A stretch of DNA of 64,000 bases from Winkia neuii subsp. neuii DSM 8576 (lineage in GTDB: Bacteria; Actinomycetota; Actinomycetes; Actinomycetales; Actinomycetaceae). The stretch covers positions 62,001-126,000 of the forward strand of contig NZ_ATUW01000005.1 of NCBI RefSeq assembly GCF_000420405.1. The letters are read 5' to 3'. Each line of letters opens with the position of its first letter. The stretch's first letter is position 1. This document shows positions 37,419 through 45,237 of this stretch, one piece after another. Position numbers and translations under genes: made by a program. The notes beneath the pieces were generated by a model. The model was not told where the DNA came from and did not search any database. It saw nothing but the letters and a program-made list of their open reading frames with translations.

Positions 37419-38199
37419 AACGCATAGCCTCCACGTCAGGAGTTGAACCAACCATTAGAACTACCTGAGCCACCGCCTGATGCAAAAGCATCTCGGTGCC
37501 AGGAATAGTTTTTGCTCCAGAAGAAGCAAAAGCCCCAGCCAGCTTCGACGGCCAGACCGCATACGCGACATCCAAAAGCACCTGCCCTTCGTGCGCTACA
37601 GCATGGGCACCTTCAGCCCACTGGTCTGCAACTCCAGCTGGCAGAGTAGAAATTACCACGTCCGCTTTTGCGATAGCCGCCATCATCTGGTCTGAGCCTA
37701 TTCTAAGCTGCGTTATTGGGATCCCCAGCCGGCTAGAAGCGCCCGTAATCGAGCCGCCCCCGCTAAAGCTGCGGGCACATACTGAAATGTTGGAAGTGCC
37801 GAGTTTTTTCAGGGCTGCCAGCGCTGAACTTGCGGTAGCGCGAGCCCCCAAGATGACGGCCGAGCGCGCAGGATACCCTTCCAAACAACGCACGATGCCC
37901 TCGACATCCGTGTTTGTGCCGCGCAAACCGGGTAGCACGGTATTGACGGCACCTACCCCTCGGGCGAGCTCCGAAAGTTTCAAAGCGGGCAAAATAATCT
38001 GCTTATTCGGCATAGTTACCGAAAATCCTGCCCAAGTAGGATCCTCGCTTGCCTTCTTAATAGTAGCTACCGCCGAGTCCTCACTAACTTTCAGGAGACG
38101 ATAATCCCACTCGGTAAGGCCCAGGGATTTGTAGGCTGCCTTGTGCAGAACCGGCGATAGAGAGTGCGCTACGGGGTCGCCAATTACCGCAGCCCACAT
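37393..38199 (-). CDS. aroE: Shikimate dehydrogenase
   Basis: A 268-residue NADPH-dependent enzyme reducing 3-dehydroshikimate. The shikimate site SLSPVLHKAAYKSLGL, the catalytic Lys in FSVTMPNKQIILP and the Asn-Thr in VNTVLPG are visible; the Rossmann nucleotide loop is altered to VILGARATASS. The length and the variant dinucleotide loop leave open a YdiB/quinate-type relative, but the aro context favours AroE. Its ATG shares a base with the mltG stop. Confidence 0.9.
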   Translation of the reverse strand: MWAAVIGDPVAHSLSPVLHKAAYKSLGLTEWDYRLLKVSEDSAVATIKKASEDPTWAGFSVTMPNKQIILPALKLSELARGVGAVNTVLPGLRGTNTDVEGIVRCLEGYPARSAVILGARATASSALAALKKLGTSNISVCARSFSGGGSITGASSRLGIPITQLRIGSDQMMAAIAKADVVISTLPAGVADQWAEGAHAVAHEGQVLLDVAYAVWPSKLAGAFASSGAKTIPGTEMLLHQAVAQVVLMVGSTPDVEAMRYAMDRARA

Positions 38200-39413
38200 C
38201 AGTTCTCACAAACCTTCGGATTCGCCTTGCAGTATTTCTTGAGTTCCTCGACGTTGGCGTTTTGCTGGTCAAGAGTTTCGGCGAACTTAGTTTCTCCGGT
38301 CTGCAAATTTACGGTGGTGTAGTACATCCATTTGCCGGGGGCAGGTGAAAGCACCGCCTGCAGGGCCTTATCCGAGAAGGTCCCGATCGGAGTAGGCGGG
38401 AGTCCCTTGTGAATGTAGGTATTGTACGGATTGTCGGCCTTCAGATCCTCACTGGTGGGCAGTCCCCCAGATTTACCTACGCCGTAGAGGACAGTGGAAT
38501 CCATGTCCAGTTTGCCAGCCGTATCAGCGTTGTCTGCAGCGAGTCTATTTTCAATTACGCGGGCCACCATCGGATAGTACTTTTCTACATTTACTTCCTT
38601 CTCCAAAATAGAGGCCTTAGTAATTACTTCCTTCCATTTACTTGGGGGAACACTGTGTTCTTTCAGCTTAGAAGTGGTCTGCTCGATCATAGTCTTTACT
38701 AGATCGGCCGGTTCAGTTTCAGGAGTAACGGTGTAAGTATCAGGAGCCAGCCACCCCTCCAAATTGCCCCCGGCTTCCTTTGGCAATCCCAAATCGGTTG
38801 CGGAAGCAAAAGCTTTCTCGACCTCATCAGGATCAAACTGGTCGATCTTTTTCAACCGTTCCTTAGCTTCCTTTACGGTGAATCCCTCAGGAATCGTAAC
38901 TTTTAGATCCGCCTTCGAAGCAGGATCTAACAGAGCTGCCACCGCCCCTGCAGCAGACATCTTCTTCTTCAACTTGTAGGCTCCTGGTTGAATAGCGGGA
39001 GCCTGCACGTTTGCGTTGAAGGCCTTCGAGAACGCTTTAGCCGAGGCCACCACACCTTTCTTTTCGAGGATCTTGCCGATGTCCTGACCGGTAGCCCCCT
39101 CAGGAACTTGAATACTGACCGAGGATGTGCCCGGGCCAGGATAGTCTGGAGCCTTCGAAAACAGTCCGGTGCCCAGAACTGCCCGCAACCCAATGGCAGC
39201 GGCTCCAACTACCAGGAACGTGACGACCAACATCACTATGGTTGCCTTTATTCTGCGCTTGCGGCGGCGGCGCTGCCTCTGCGCTGGGCCCTCCACATGA
39301 CGAGATTCGACCCTTGCGTTGCGAACCCTTATTTTCCGCCGCTGCCGACGCATCTGGGCTCGGGACGGAAACTGTTTAGGGCCTTCACTATCCGGTGTCA
39401 TCTTGGTCCTCAT
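38199..39413 (-). CDS. mltG: Endolytic murein transglycosylase MltG (YceG)
   Basis: A 404-residue membrane-anchored enzyme that cleaves nascent glycan strands and sets strand length. A highly basic cytoplasmic segment (about 20-58) is followed by one membrane span (about 60-80) and the extracellular LysM-like and catalytic domains. The catalytic Glu lies in ASILEKEVN, and DMDSTVLYGVGK and the LPPTPIGTF segment are typical. Overlaps the ruvX stop by four bases (ATGA), which fixes the start. Confidence 0.93.
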   Translation of the reverse strand: MRTKMTPDSEGPKQFPSRAQMRRQRRKIRVRNARVESRHVEGPAQRQRRRRKRRIKATIVMLVVTFLVVGAAAIGLRAVLGTGLFSKAPDYPGPGTSSVSIQVPEGATGQDIGKILEKKGVVASAKAFSKAFNANVQAPAIQPGAYKLKKKMSAAGAVAALLDPASKADLKVTIPEGFTVKEAKERLKKIDQFDPDEVEKAFASATDLGLPKEAGGNLEGWLAPDTYTVTPETEPADLVKTMIEQTTSKLKEHSVPPSKWKEVITKASILEKEVNVEKYYPMVARVIENRLAADNADTAGKLDMDSTVLYGVGKSGGLPTSEDLKADNPYNTYIHKGLPPTPIGTFSDKALQAVLSPAPGKWMYYTTVNLQTGETKFAETLDQQNANVEELKKYCKANPKVCEN

Positions 39414-39859
39414 AACTTTTGGCCAGCAGGCCGCTCGTTAATTTTTTCGTACTCTAAAGCCTGTTGCAGGATAATCACCGCAGCCTGCCGATCTACAAGT
39501 TCGCGTTGCTGCCTAGACGATAGTCCAGCCTCGCTCATCTGCTCGTGAGCTGAAACTGAGCTAAGCCGCTCGTCTACCATCCGAATCGGCACACTCACCA
39601 AGGAGCGCAATCCGCGTGCCCAACGCAGCGCCATCTTGGCGCTCCTGCCGGCCTTGCCAGCCAAGGTTACCGGCTTGCCAACGATTATCTCGATGGCGCC
39701 CACCTCGTCAACCAGATCGGCGGCCTCGTACAGATCGGAGTCGTATCTGTCCTTGGCGATGGTGGTTTTGGGCGAACACAAGACCGCATCGGCGTCGCAT
39801 ACTGCCACTCCGATGCGAACTGTGCCCACATCAAAAGCTATCCTGCTACCCTTGCGCAT
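39410..39859 (-). CDS. ruvX: RuvX/YqgF: pre-16S rRNA nuclease, putative Holliday junction resolvase
   Basis: A 149-residue RNase H-fold protein. The first strand AFDVGTVRIGVAVCD carries the first active-site Asp, and VRMVDERLSSVSAHEQ the second acidic site; a C-terminal Asp-containing helix (LVDRQAAVIILQ) supplies the third. The ATG shares a base with the alaS stop (TAATG). It sits between alaS and mltG, a very conserved order. Confidence 0.94.
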   Translation of the reverse strand: MRKGSRIAFDVGTVRIGVAVCDADAVLCSPKTTIAKDRYDSDLYEAADLVDEVGAIEIIVGKPVTLAGKAGRSAKMALRWARGLRSLVSVPIRMVDERLSSVSAHEQMSEAGLSSRQQRELVDRQAAVIILQQALEYEKINERPAGQKL

Positions 39860-42540
39860 TACTTCTGCAGAGATTGAACGATATGCTGAAGGGCCGTGTC
39901 GACGGCGGTGGCATCTTGCCCCCCGCCCTGGGCAATGTCTGGGCGCCCTCCGCCGCCACCACCCATGAGCTTGGCGGCCTCGCGCACAAAATCGCCAGCT
40001 TTAAGTCCGCTTTCGCGGCCAGCTTCATTAGTAGCCACCACGATAGCCGGCTTACCCGAGTTAACTCCCGCAATCGCGATAAGTGCCGGACGGGTCTCCC
40101 CAAGCCTGTCGCGCACGCCTATGGCAAGCGTACGCAGGTCGTCGCCGGAGTTCACCTCACCGGCAAAGTGTGCAACAACGAGCTTGCCTTCGACCTCCCT
40201 GGCCTCGCTAGCAATGTTTGGAATAGCTGCTTGCAGAGACTGCGAACGCAAGTTGGCAAGATCCTTCTCGGCCTTCTTCAGGCGAGACATCAGGGTGTCA
40301 ACCCGCTCGGCCAATTCCCCAGAGGTAACCCCTAGCATGCCTGAGATCTGATTTACGAGGGCGTGCTCCTTCGCCTGGAAGCCGGAGGCGGCGTCGCCAA
40401 CCAGGGCCTCGACACGTCGCACCCCGGAGCCAACCGACGACTCGCCCAGAATAGCTATTCGCCCTACGTGGCCCAACGAGGGGACGTGGGTGCCTCCGCA
40501 GAATTCACGGGACCAGCCGTCGCCAATATCGACAACGCGCACAATCGCACCGTACTTCTCGCCAAATATAGCCTGAGCCCCCAGCTTCTTAGCCTCCTCA
40601 ATAGGCAGCTCGTAGTCTGTGACGGAAAGGTTCAGACCCAGCCTTCTGTTGGCATCTTCTTCAACTTCTTCAACCATGCCCGTGGGAAGGGCATTCGGGT
40701 TGCGGAAATCAAAACGCATGCGGGAAGGCGCATTTTCAGACCCAGCCTGGGTCGCACCCTCGCCGAGGCGATCGAGCAGTTCTTGATGGATTACGTGAGT
40801 AGAGGTATGCGCCCTGGCAATCTGCAGACGGCGGTCAGTGTCTATCTGAGCGTGAGCCGTCTCGTCTAACACAACCTGTCCGTCTGTCAGCTGACCGCGG
40901 TGGACGGACAATCCCTTGATCGGCGACTGCACATCCGCAACATCTATAACCCCTCCAGAAGAGGTTCGGATAGTGCCTTGATCGGCAAGCTGGCCACCGG
41001 CCTCAGCGTAAAATGGGGTGCGATCCAAAATTATCTCGACAGTAGCGGGAGCAACCGCCTTCGGCTGTGGCTTGCCGTCTACCAAAATCCCCAGCACCCT
41101 TGCATCGGCCTGCGAATCCGTATAACCCAAGAATTTGACGTTCCCGCCCACACGCTTCTGCAAGTCGTGGTAAATACGCGAGTCCACGTGTCCGGTCTTT
41201 TTCTTCAGAGCATCGGCACGTGCGCGCTGGCGCTGGTCGGCCATTAGGGCGCGGAAGCGTTCCTCGTCGACGCTCACCCCTTGCTCAGCTGCCATTTCCA
41301 GGGTCAGATCGATCGGGAAACCGTAGGTGTCGTGTAGGGCGAAAGCCTTGTCCCCTGATAGCACAGGAGAGGCGGTAGACTCCTTCTTAGCGTCCGCCAC
41401 GGCCATATCCAAGATGGTAGTGCCAGAGGTAAGCGTGCGTCGGAACGAATCCTCCTCGGCGTAAGCCACCTGCGAGATAGTTTGCCAATTCTGCTCGAGC
41501 TCCGGGTAAGAGCTCTTCATCACGTCTTTGGAGGCCGTAAGCAGCTTAGGCATAACGGGCGCATCAACGCCGAGCAAGCGCATCGATCGCACCGCCCGAC
41601 GCATTAGGCGACGTAGCACATAACCGCGGCCTTCGTTGGAAGGACGGACGCCATCGCCAATCAGCATAAGCGAAGAACGGACATGGTCAGCTACTTGCCG
41701 CATGCGGACATCGTCTTGAGCACTGCCGGAATTATAGGTACGTCCCGACATCGCACCAGCTGCCTCGATTACAGGGAAAACCTCGTCAATTTCGTACATG
41801 TTGTCCTTGCCCTGCAACAAGAACGCCAGCCGCTCAAGCCCGAGGCCGGTATCAATGCATTTGGAGTCCAACTCGCCAAGTAGCGGGTAGTCTTTTCCCT
41901 TACCCTCCCCGCGCAGATACTGGTCGAACACCAGGTTCCAAATTTCTAGGAAACGATCGCCAACGGTATCAGCTGCAGGGCCTCCTTCGGGCCCATATTC
42001 GCTTCCACGGTCAAAGTGGATTTCGGCGCAGGGGCCCGCCGGGCCGGGCTGGCCAGTGTCCCAGAAGATCTCCTCGCGAGGCAGCCCCTGCAGGTGGGCA
42101 GGATCTAGGCCTATTTGGTGCAGCCAAATGTCTTTGGCCTCTTCATCCTGATCCCAAATAGTGACCCAGAGCTTGTCTCCGTCGAGTCCGTACTTGCCCT
42201 CGCTAACAGGGCCCGTGAGCAAATCCCACGCGAACTTCGAGGCGTCCTCTTTAAAGTAGTCGCCAAACGAGAAATTGCCACACATCTGGAAAAAAGTTCC
42301 GTGCCTGGTAGTTTTCCCGACCTCGTCAATGTCGTTAGTACGAATACACTTTTGCACTGACGCAGCGCGCGGCCACGGCGCCTTCTCGGTGCCCACGATA
42401 TAAGGAATGAAAGGGACCATGCCGGCAATAGTAAATAAGATCGACGGTTCCGGGCTCACCAGTGGCACAGATTCGCGAATCTCGTGTCCGTTAGCTCCAA
42501 AGTAATCTAGCCAACGCTGCCTAATTTCAGAGGTACGCAC
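39859..42540 (-). CDS. alaS: Alanyl-tRNA synthetase
   Basis: An 893-residue class II synthetase. The catalytic core occupies about 1-370, the editing domain shows AHTSTHVIHQE and CGGTHVPSLG with the zinc-coordinating residues, and the C-terminal glycine-rich segment GGGGGGRPDIAQGGG is the DHHA1 region. GTG start at 42540. It follows a 59-residue ORF by 11 bases. I see no T-box-like leader. Confidence 0.96.
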   Translation of the reverse strand: MRTSEIRQRWLDYFGANGHEIRESVPLVSPEPSILFTIAGMVPFIPYIVGTEKAPWPRAASVQKCIRTNDIDEVGKTTRHGTFFQMCGNFSFGDYFKEDASKFAWDLLTGPVSEGKYGLDGDKLWVTIWDQDEEAKDIWLHQIGLDPAHLQGLPREEIFWDTGQPGPAGPCAEIHFDRGSEYGPEGGPAADTVGDRFLEIWNLVFDQYLRGEGKGKDYPLLGELDSKCIDTGLGLERLAFLLQGKDNMYEIDEVFPVIEAAGAMSGRTYNSGSAQDDVRMRQVADHVRSSLMLIGDGVRPSNEGRGYVLRRLMRRAVRSMRLLGVDAPVMPKLLTASKDVMKSSYPELEQNWQTISQVAYAEEDSFRRTLTSGTTILDMAVADAKKESTASPVLSGDKAFALHDTYGFPIDLTLEMAAEQGVSVDEERFRALMADQRQRARADALKKKTGHVDSRIYHDLQKRVGGNVKFLGYTDSQADARVLGILVDGKPQPKAVAPATVEIILDRTPFYAEAGGQLADQGTIRTSSGGVIDVADVQSPIKGLSVHRGQLTDGQVVLDETAHAQIDTDRRLQIARAHTSTHVIHQELLDRLGEGATQAGSENAPSRMRFDFRNPNALPTGMVEEVEEDANRRLGLNLSVTDYELPIEEAKKLGAQAIFGEKYGAIVRVVDIGDGWSREFCGGTHVPSLGHVGRIAILGESSVGSGVRRVEALVGDAASGFQAKEHALVNQISGMLGVTSGELAERVDTLMSRLKKAEKDLANLRSQSLQAAIPNIASEAREVEGKLVVAHFAGEVNSGDDLRTLAIGVRDRLGETRPALIAIAGVNSGKPAIVVATNEAGRESGLKAGDFVREAAKLMGGGGGGRPDIAQGGGQDATAVDTALQHIVQSLQK

Positions 42541-42551
42541 TTAGGCACCTT

Positions 42552-42731
42552 TCAGTAAGTCGTGCGAACATGCTTGCCGCCCGAGGACGAAAGCAAGGCT
42601 CGCGTAATGGATTCTTCGTGTTCCTTCATAGCCTGAGAAAACTGTGAAGCATAGATTTTAATTTTAGAACGCACCGGGGGAAGCGCCGCCAAAGCGGCAA
42701 CGGCAATGCCCACTACTATGGCCTTTTTCAC
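42552..42731 (-). CDS. Small protein with N-terminal hydrophobic helix (59 residues)
   Basis: The frame runs from GTG 42731 to TGA 42552-42554. The first about 17 residues (KKAIVVGIAVAALAALP) form a short hydrophobic helix behind two lysines, and the rest is a basic/polar tail including KEHEESITRALLSS. The start overlaps the DUF948 stop as GTGA, and AAGGAA lies about 12 bases upstream. Small proteins at this place between DUF948 and alaS are common in actinobacteria. Function unknown; a membrane-anchored partner of the DUF948 protein is a guess. Confidence 0.65.
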   Translation of the reverse strand: MKKAIVVGIAVAALAALPPVRSKIKIYASQFSQAMKEHEESITRALLSSSGGKHVRTTY

Positions 42732-43081
42732 TGCTTTTTATTCCTTCCCAAAACTTCACGGGTAGCAGCGCTAAACGCGGCCAGCTTAATTAGTGGCCGA
42801 GCCACTGTCGAGGAAACGAGGGTAGATAAAGCGGAGGCATCCTGGGCCATTTGCGAGGCCGACCGAGTAACCGAATCCACGCGGCCAAGTTGGGAGTTCA
42901 CTTCGCCGATCGTCTTTGCGGCCTCCTGGACCGTGGAGCGCGTATCTACGGTGAGCTCGCGAACTGTTTTGCGGAGCTCGTCGATCAGCGAACCGAGTTT
43001 AATCAGCGGAACGGCGGCAAGTATCACGAGCAACGCAAATGCTATTGCGGCGATATAGCCCGGAATTGATCCCAATTGCAT
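42728..43081 (-). CDS. DUF948 membrane-anchored coiled-coil protein
   Basis: A 117-residue protein with one N-terminal membrane span (about 7-30) and a long helical, coiled-coil-like stretch (about 35-85) rich in Thr, Val and Ser, matching DUF948. The function of the family is unknown. In actinobacteria it is generally found between rpsD and alaS. Its ATG at 43081 is preceded by an AAGGAG-like run. Confidence 0.82.
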   Translation of the reverse strand: MQLGSIPGYIAAIAFALLVILAAVPLIKLGSLIDELRKTVRELTVDTRSTVQEAAKTIGEVNSQLGRVDSVTRSASQMAQDASALSTLVSSTVARPLIKLAAFSAATREVLGRNKKQ

Positions 43082-43130
43082 CTATCTCTCCTTCTAAAGG
43101 CACTACTAACAGGGTACCCGAATACGAAGA

Positions 43131-43158
43131 GGCCCCGGAACCAGCTGGCTCCGGGGCT
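43131..43158 (-). terminator. Hairpin terminator after rpsD
   Basis: GCCCCGGA (43132-43139) and TCCGGGGC (43150-43157) form an 8-bp GC-rich stem about 15 bases past the rpsD stop, with further partial pairing in the loop. The downstream U-rich tract on the minus strand is weak (CUCUUCG). Confidence 0.7.
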
Positions 43159-43171
43159 CCTTTGAAGATTA

Positions 43172-43798
43172 TTAGCGCGAGTAGTATTCGACTACTAGCT
43201 GTACGTCACAGACGATCGGCACGTCGTCGCGCTTGGGGGTTTCCTTCAGTTCAAAGCGCAGCTTCTCGAGGGCAACGTCGAGGTATGCGGGTACCTCGGG
43301 CAGAACGTCGCGGTGAGAACCGGCGGCAGCAACCTGGAACAGATCCTTGGTTACTGAGGCGGGCTTGACCTGGACAACCTGGCCAGGCTTCACGTGGAAG
43401 GACGGACGGTCGACAATGCGACCGTCAACCATGATGTGACGGTGCACCACTGCCTGGCGAGCCTGGGCAATAGTGCGGGCGAACCCGGCGCGCAGTACTA
43501 GCGCATCTAGGCGGGTCTCCAGGAAAGCAATCAGGTTTTCCCCGGTCTGCCCGCCACGACGCTTGGCGTCGGCGAAGGCGTGGCGCATCTGAGCTTCACG
43601 AATACCGTACTGTGCGCGCAGGCGCTGTTTCTCTTTCAAGCGGACGGCGTAGTCGGATTCGCTGCGACGGCGAGCACGGCCGTGTTCACCTGGGCCGTAG
43701 GGGCGCTTTTCGAAGTGGCGCTGAGCCTTGGGAGTTAGAGCAATGCCGAGGGCGCGGGAGAGGCGAACCTGCCTGCGGCCGCGGTTAGAGTTAGACAT
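43172..43798 (-). CDS. rpsD: 30S ribosomal protein S4
   Basis: A 208-residue ribosomal assembly protein. ATG 43798 with AGAAAGAAAAGG upstream is the start; an upstream in-frame ATG at 43849 gives a cysteine-containing extension that is not found in S4. The N-terminal part has none of the four zinc-binding cysteines, so it is the zinc-independent form. [15 protein letters not shown] and the S4 RNA-binding domain ([15 protein letters not shown] ... [18 protein letters not shown]) are clear. Confidence 0.97.
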   Translation of the reverse strand: MSNSNRGRRQVRLSRALGIALTPKAQRHFEKRPYGPGEHGRARRRSESDYAVRLKEKQRLRAQYGIREAQMRHAFADAKRRGGQTGENLIAFLETRLDALVLRAGFARTIAQARQAVVHRHIMVDGRIVDRPSFHVKPGQVVQVKPASVTKDLFQVAAAGSHRDVLPEVPAYLDVALEKLRFELKETPKRDDVPIVCDVQLVVEYYSR

Positions 43799-43825
43799 AA
43801 CCTTTTCTTTCTGTCGAAAACAATG

Positions 43826-43884
43826 CGTGCAAATGCACGGGGCCAACACTTGTGGCTAAGACCCCAGCGTTGCGGTAAAGCAAC
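43826..43884 (-). promoter_or_regulatory. Two hairpins in the rarA-rpsD gap, possible S4 leader
   Basis: CGTGCA-AA-TGCACG (43826-43839) is an exact inverted repeat 28 bases before the rpsD ATG. A second one, GTTGC/GCAAC (43869-43873 and 43880-43884), lies closer to the rarA stop and may act as its terminator. Ribosomal protein S4 often represses its own translation through leader structures, so the first may be a target; not shown. Confidence 0.3.
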
Positions 43885-43893
43885 CCCATCAGA

Positions 43894-45228
43894 CTAGCGC
43901 ATCTGTAACCTTTTGCGAACTTCCTGAAGGGTTTTAGTAATGTGGGATTCGTTACCATGAGAGGTGGGCTCATAGTAGCGGGTTCCATCTAGTTCATCTG
44001 GTAGATACTGCTGGCCCACGATTCCGGCTGGATAGTCATGTGGATACTTATAGCCCTTGCCGTGTCCAAGATCTTTCGCCCCCTGGTAGTGGGCGTCGCG
44101 CAAATGGGGCGGGACCGGCGGAGCCCCTTCTTTTCGAATCTGCCCCAATGCTGCATCAATTGCGTTTATGGCAGCGTTGGATTTTGGCGCTAGAGCAACC
44201 GCCAAAGCAGCCTCAGAAAGTATGATTCTGGCCTCGGGCATGCCAATCATCTGTACGGCTTGCGCCGCCGCCACGACGACAGGTAACAAGGACCTGTCGG
44301 CAAGCCCCACGTCCTCGGCTGCAGCAATCATTATTCGCCTGGCAATGAAGCGCGGATCTTCACCGGCTTCAATCATTCGGGCCAGGTAGTGAACTGTCGC
44401 GTCGGGATCCGAACCGCGCATTGACTTTATGAATGCGGAAATAACGTCGTAATGCTGGTCTTCGTCATAACGGACTAAGGCTCTATCGGCACTTACCTCC
44501 ACATCACGTACCTCGATAACAGTGCGCTCGTTGTCTTTGGCGGCCCCCGCCGCAGCTTCCAACAACGTGAGTGAGCGGCGCCCGTCCGCACCCGCTGTTC
44601 GCAGCAACAACTCTTCGGCCTCGGCAGCTATAGACATCTTTCCGCCAAATCCGCGAGGATCCTCTAGCGCCCGGTGCACCAGTTTTTGCAGATCCGTTTT
44701 TTGGAGCGGATTTAGGGTCAGCAGCAGCGACCGCGAGAGGAGTGGCGAGATAACTGAAAAGGACGGGTTTTCCGTAGTTGCCGCAACAAGGGTCACCCAC
44801 CGGTTTTCTACGGCTGGCAACAGAGCATCCTGCTGGGACTTTGAAAAGCGATGCACCTCGTCGACGAAGAGGACTGTTTCTTCGCCTGTAGCGCCAAGTT
44901 GGTGGCGGGCAGTATCAATCACAGCCCGCAGCTGTTTCACACCGGCAGACACTGCAGATATCTCAGTGAACTTGCGTCCTGACTGACGTGCAACCAGGTA
45001 GGCCAAAGTGGTCTTCCCAGTTCCCGGCGGCCCCCACAGTATTACCGAGGAAACCCCACCCTCACTCGGCTCTAATAGCCTGCGCAAGGGTTGACCGGGC
45101 CCCAGTAAATGCTCCTGGCCCACGACCTCTTCGAGAGAAGTTGGGCGCATGCGCACCGCCAGGGGCGAATTGGCCCCAGAAGTGGGAACTCCGCTAGCCT
45201 GTATGCCTCCAGCTTCGAAAAGATCCAT
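43894..45228 (-). CDS. rarA: Replication-associated recombination protein RarA (MgsA)
   Basis: A 444-residue AAA+ ATPase that acts at stalled replication forks. The N-terminal part includes RMRPTSLEEVVGQEHLLGP, Walker A GPPGTGKTTLA and Walker B FVDEVHRFSKSQQDALL, followed by a sensor-1 ATTENPSFSV. The C-terminal oligomerisation region carries SAFIKSMRGSDPDATVHYLAR and the KDLGHGKGYKYPHDYPAG segment. It lies nine bases after the BCCT transporter gene, but they need not be functionally linked. Confidence 0.95.
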   Translation of the reverse strand: MDLFEAGGIQASGVPTSGANSPLAVRMRPTSLEEVVGQEHLLGPGQPLRRLLEPSEGGVSSVILWGPPGTGKTTLAYLVARQSGRKFTEISAVSAGVKQLRAVIDTARHQLGATGEETVLFVDEVHRFSKSQQDALLPAVENRWVTLVAATTENPSFSVISPLLSRSLLLTLNPLQKTDLQKLVHRALEDPRGFGGKMSIAAEAEELLLRTAGADGRRSLTLLEAAAGAAKDNERTVIEVRDVEVSADRALVRYDEDQHYDVISAFIKSMRGSDPDATVHYLARMIEAGEDPRFIARRIMIAAAEDVGLADRSLLPVVVAAAQAVQMIGMPEARIILSEAALAVALAPKSNAAINAIDAALGQIRKEGAPPVPPHLRDAHYQGAKDLGHGKGYKYPHDYPAGIVGQQYLPDELDGTRYYEPTSHGNESHITKTLQEVRKRLQMR

Positions 45229-45237
45229 AACCTCACC

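Noticed and set aside
42541-42551. T-box leader before alaS (and likewise before aspS and hisS)
   Set aside because: Gaps are too short or contain no T-box sequence or specifier stem.
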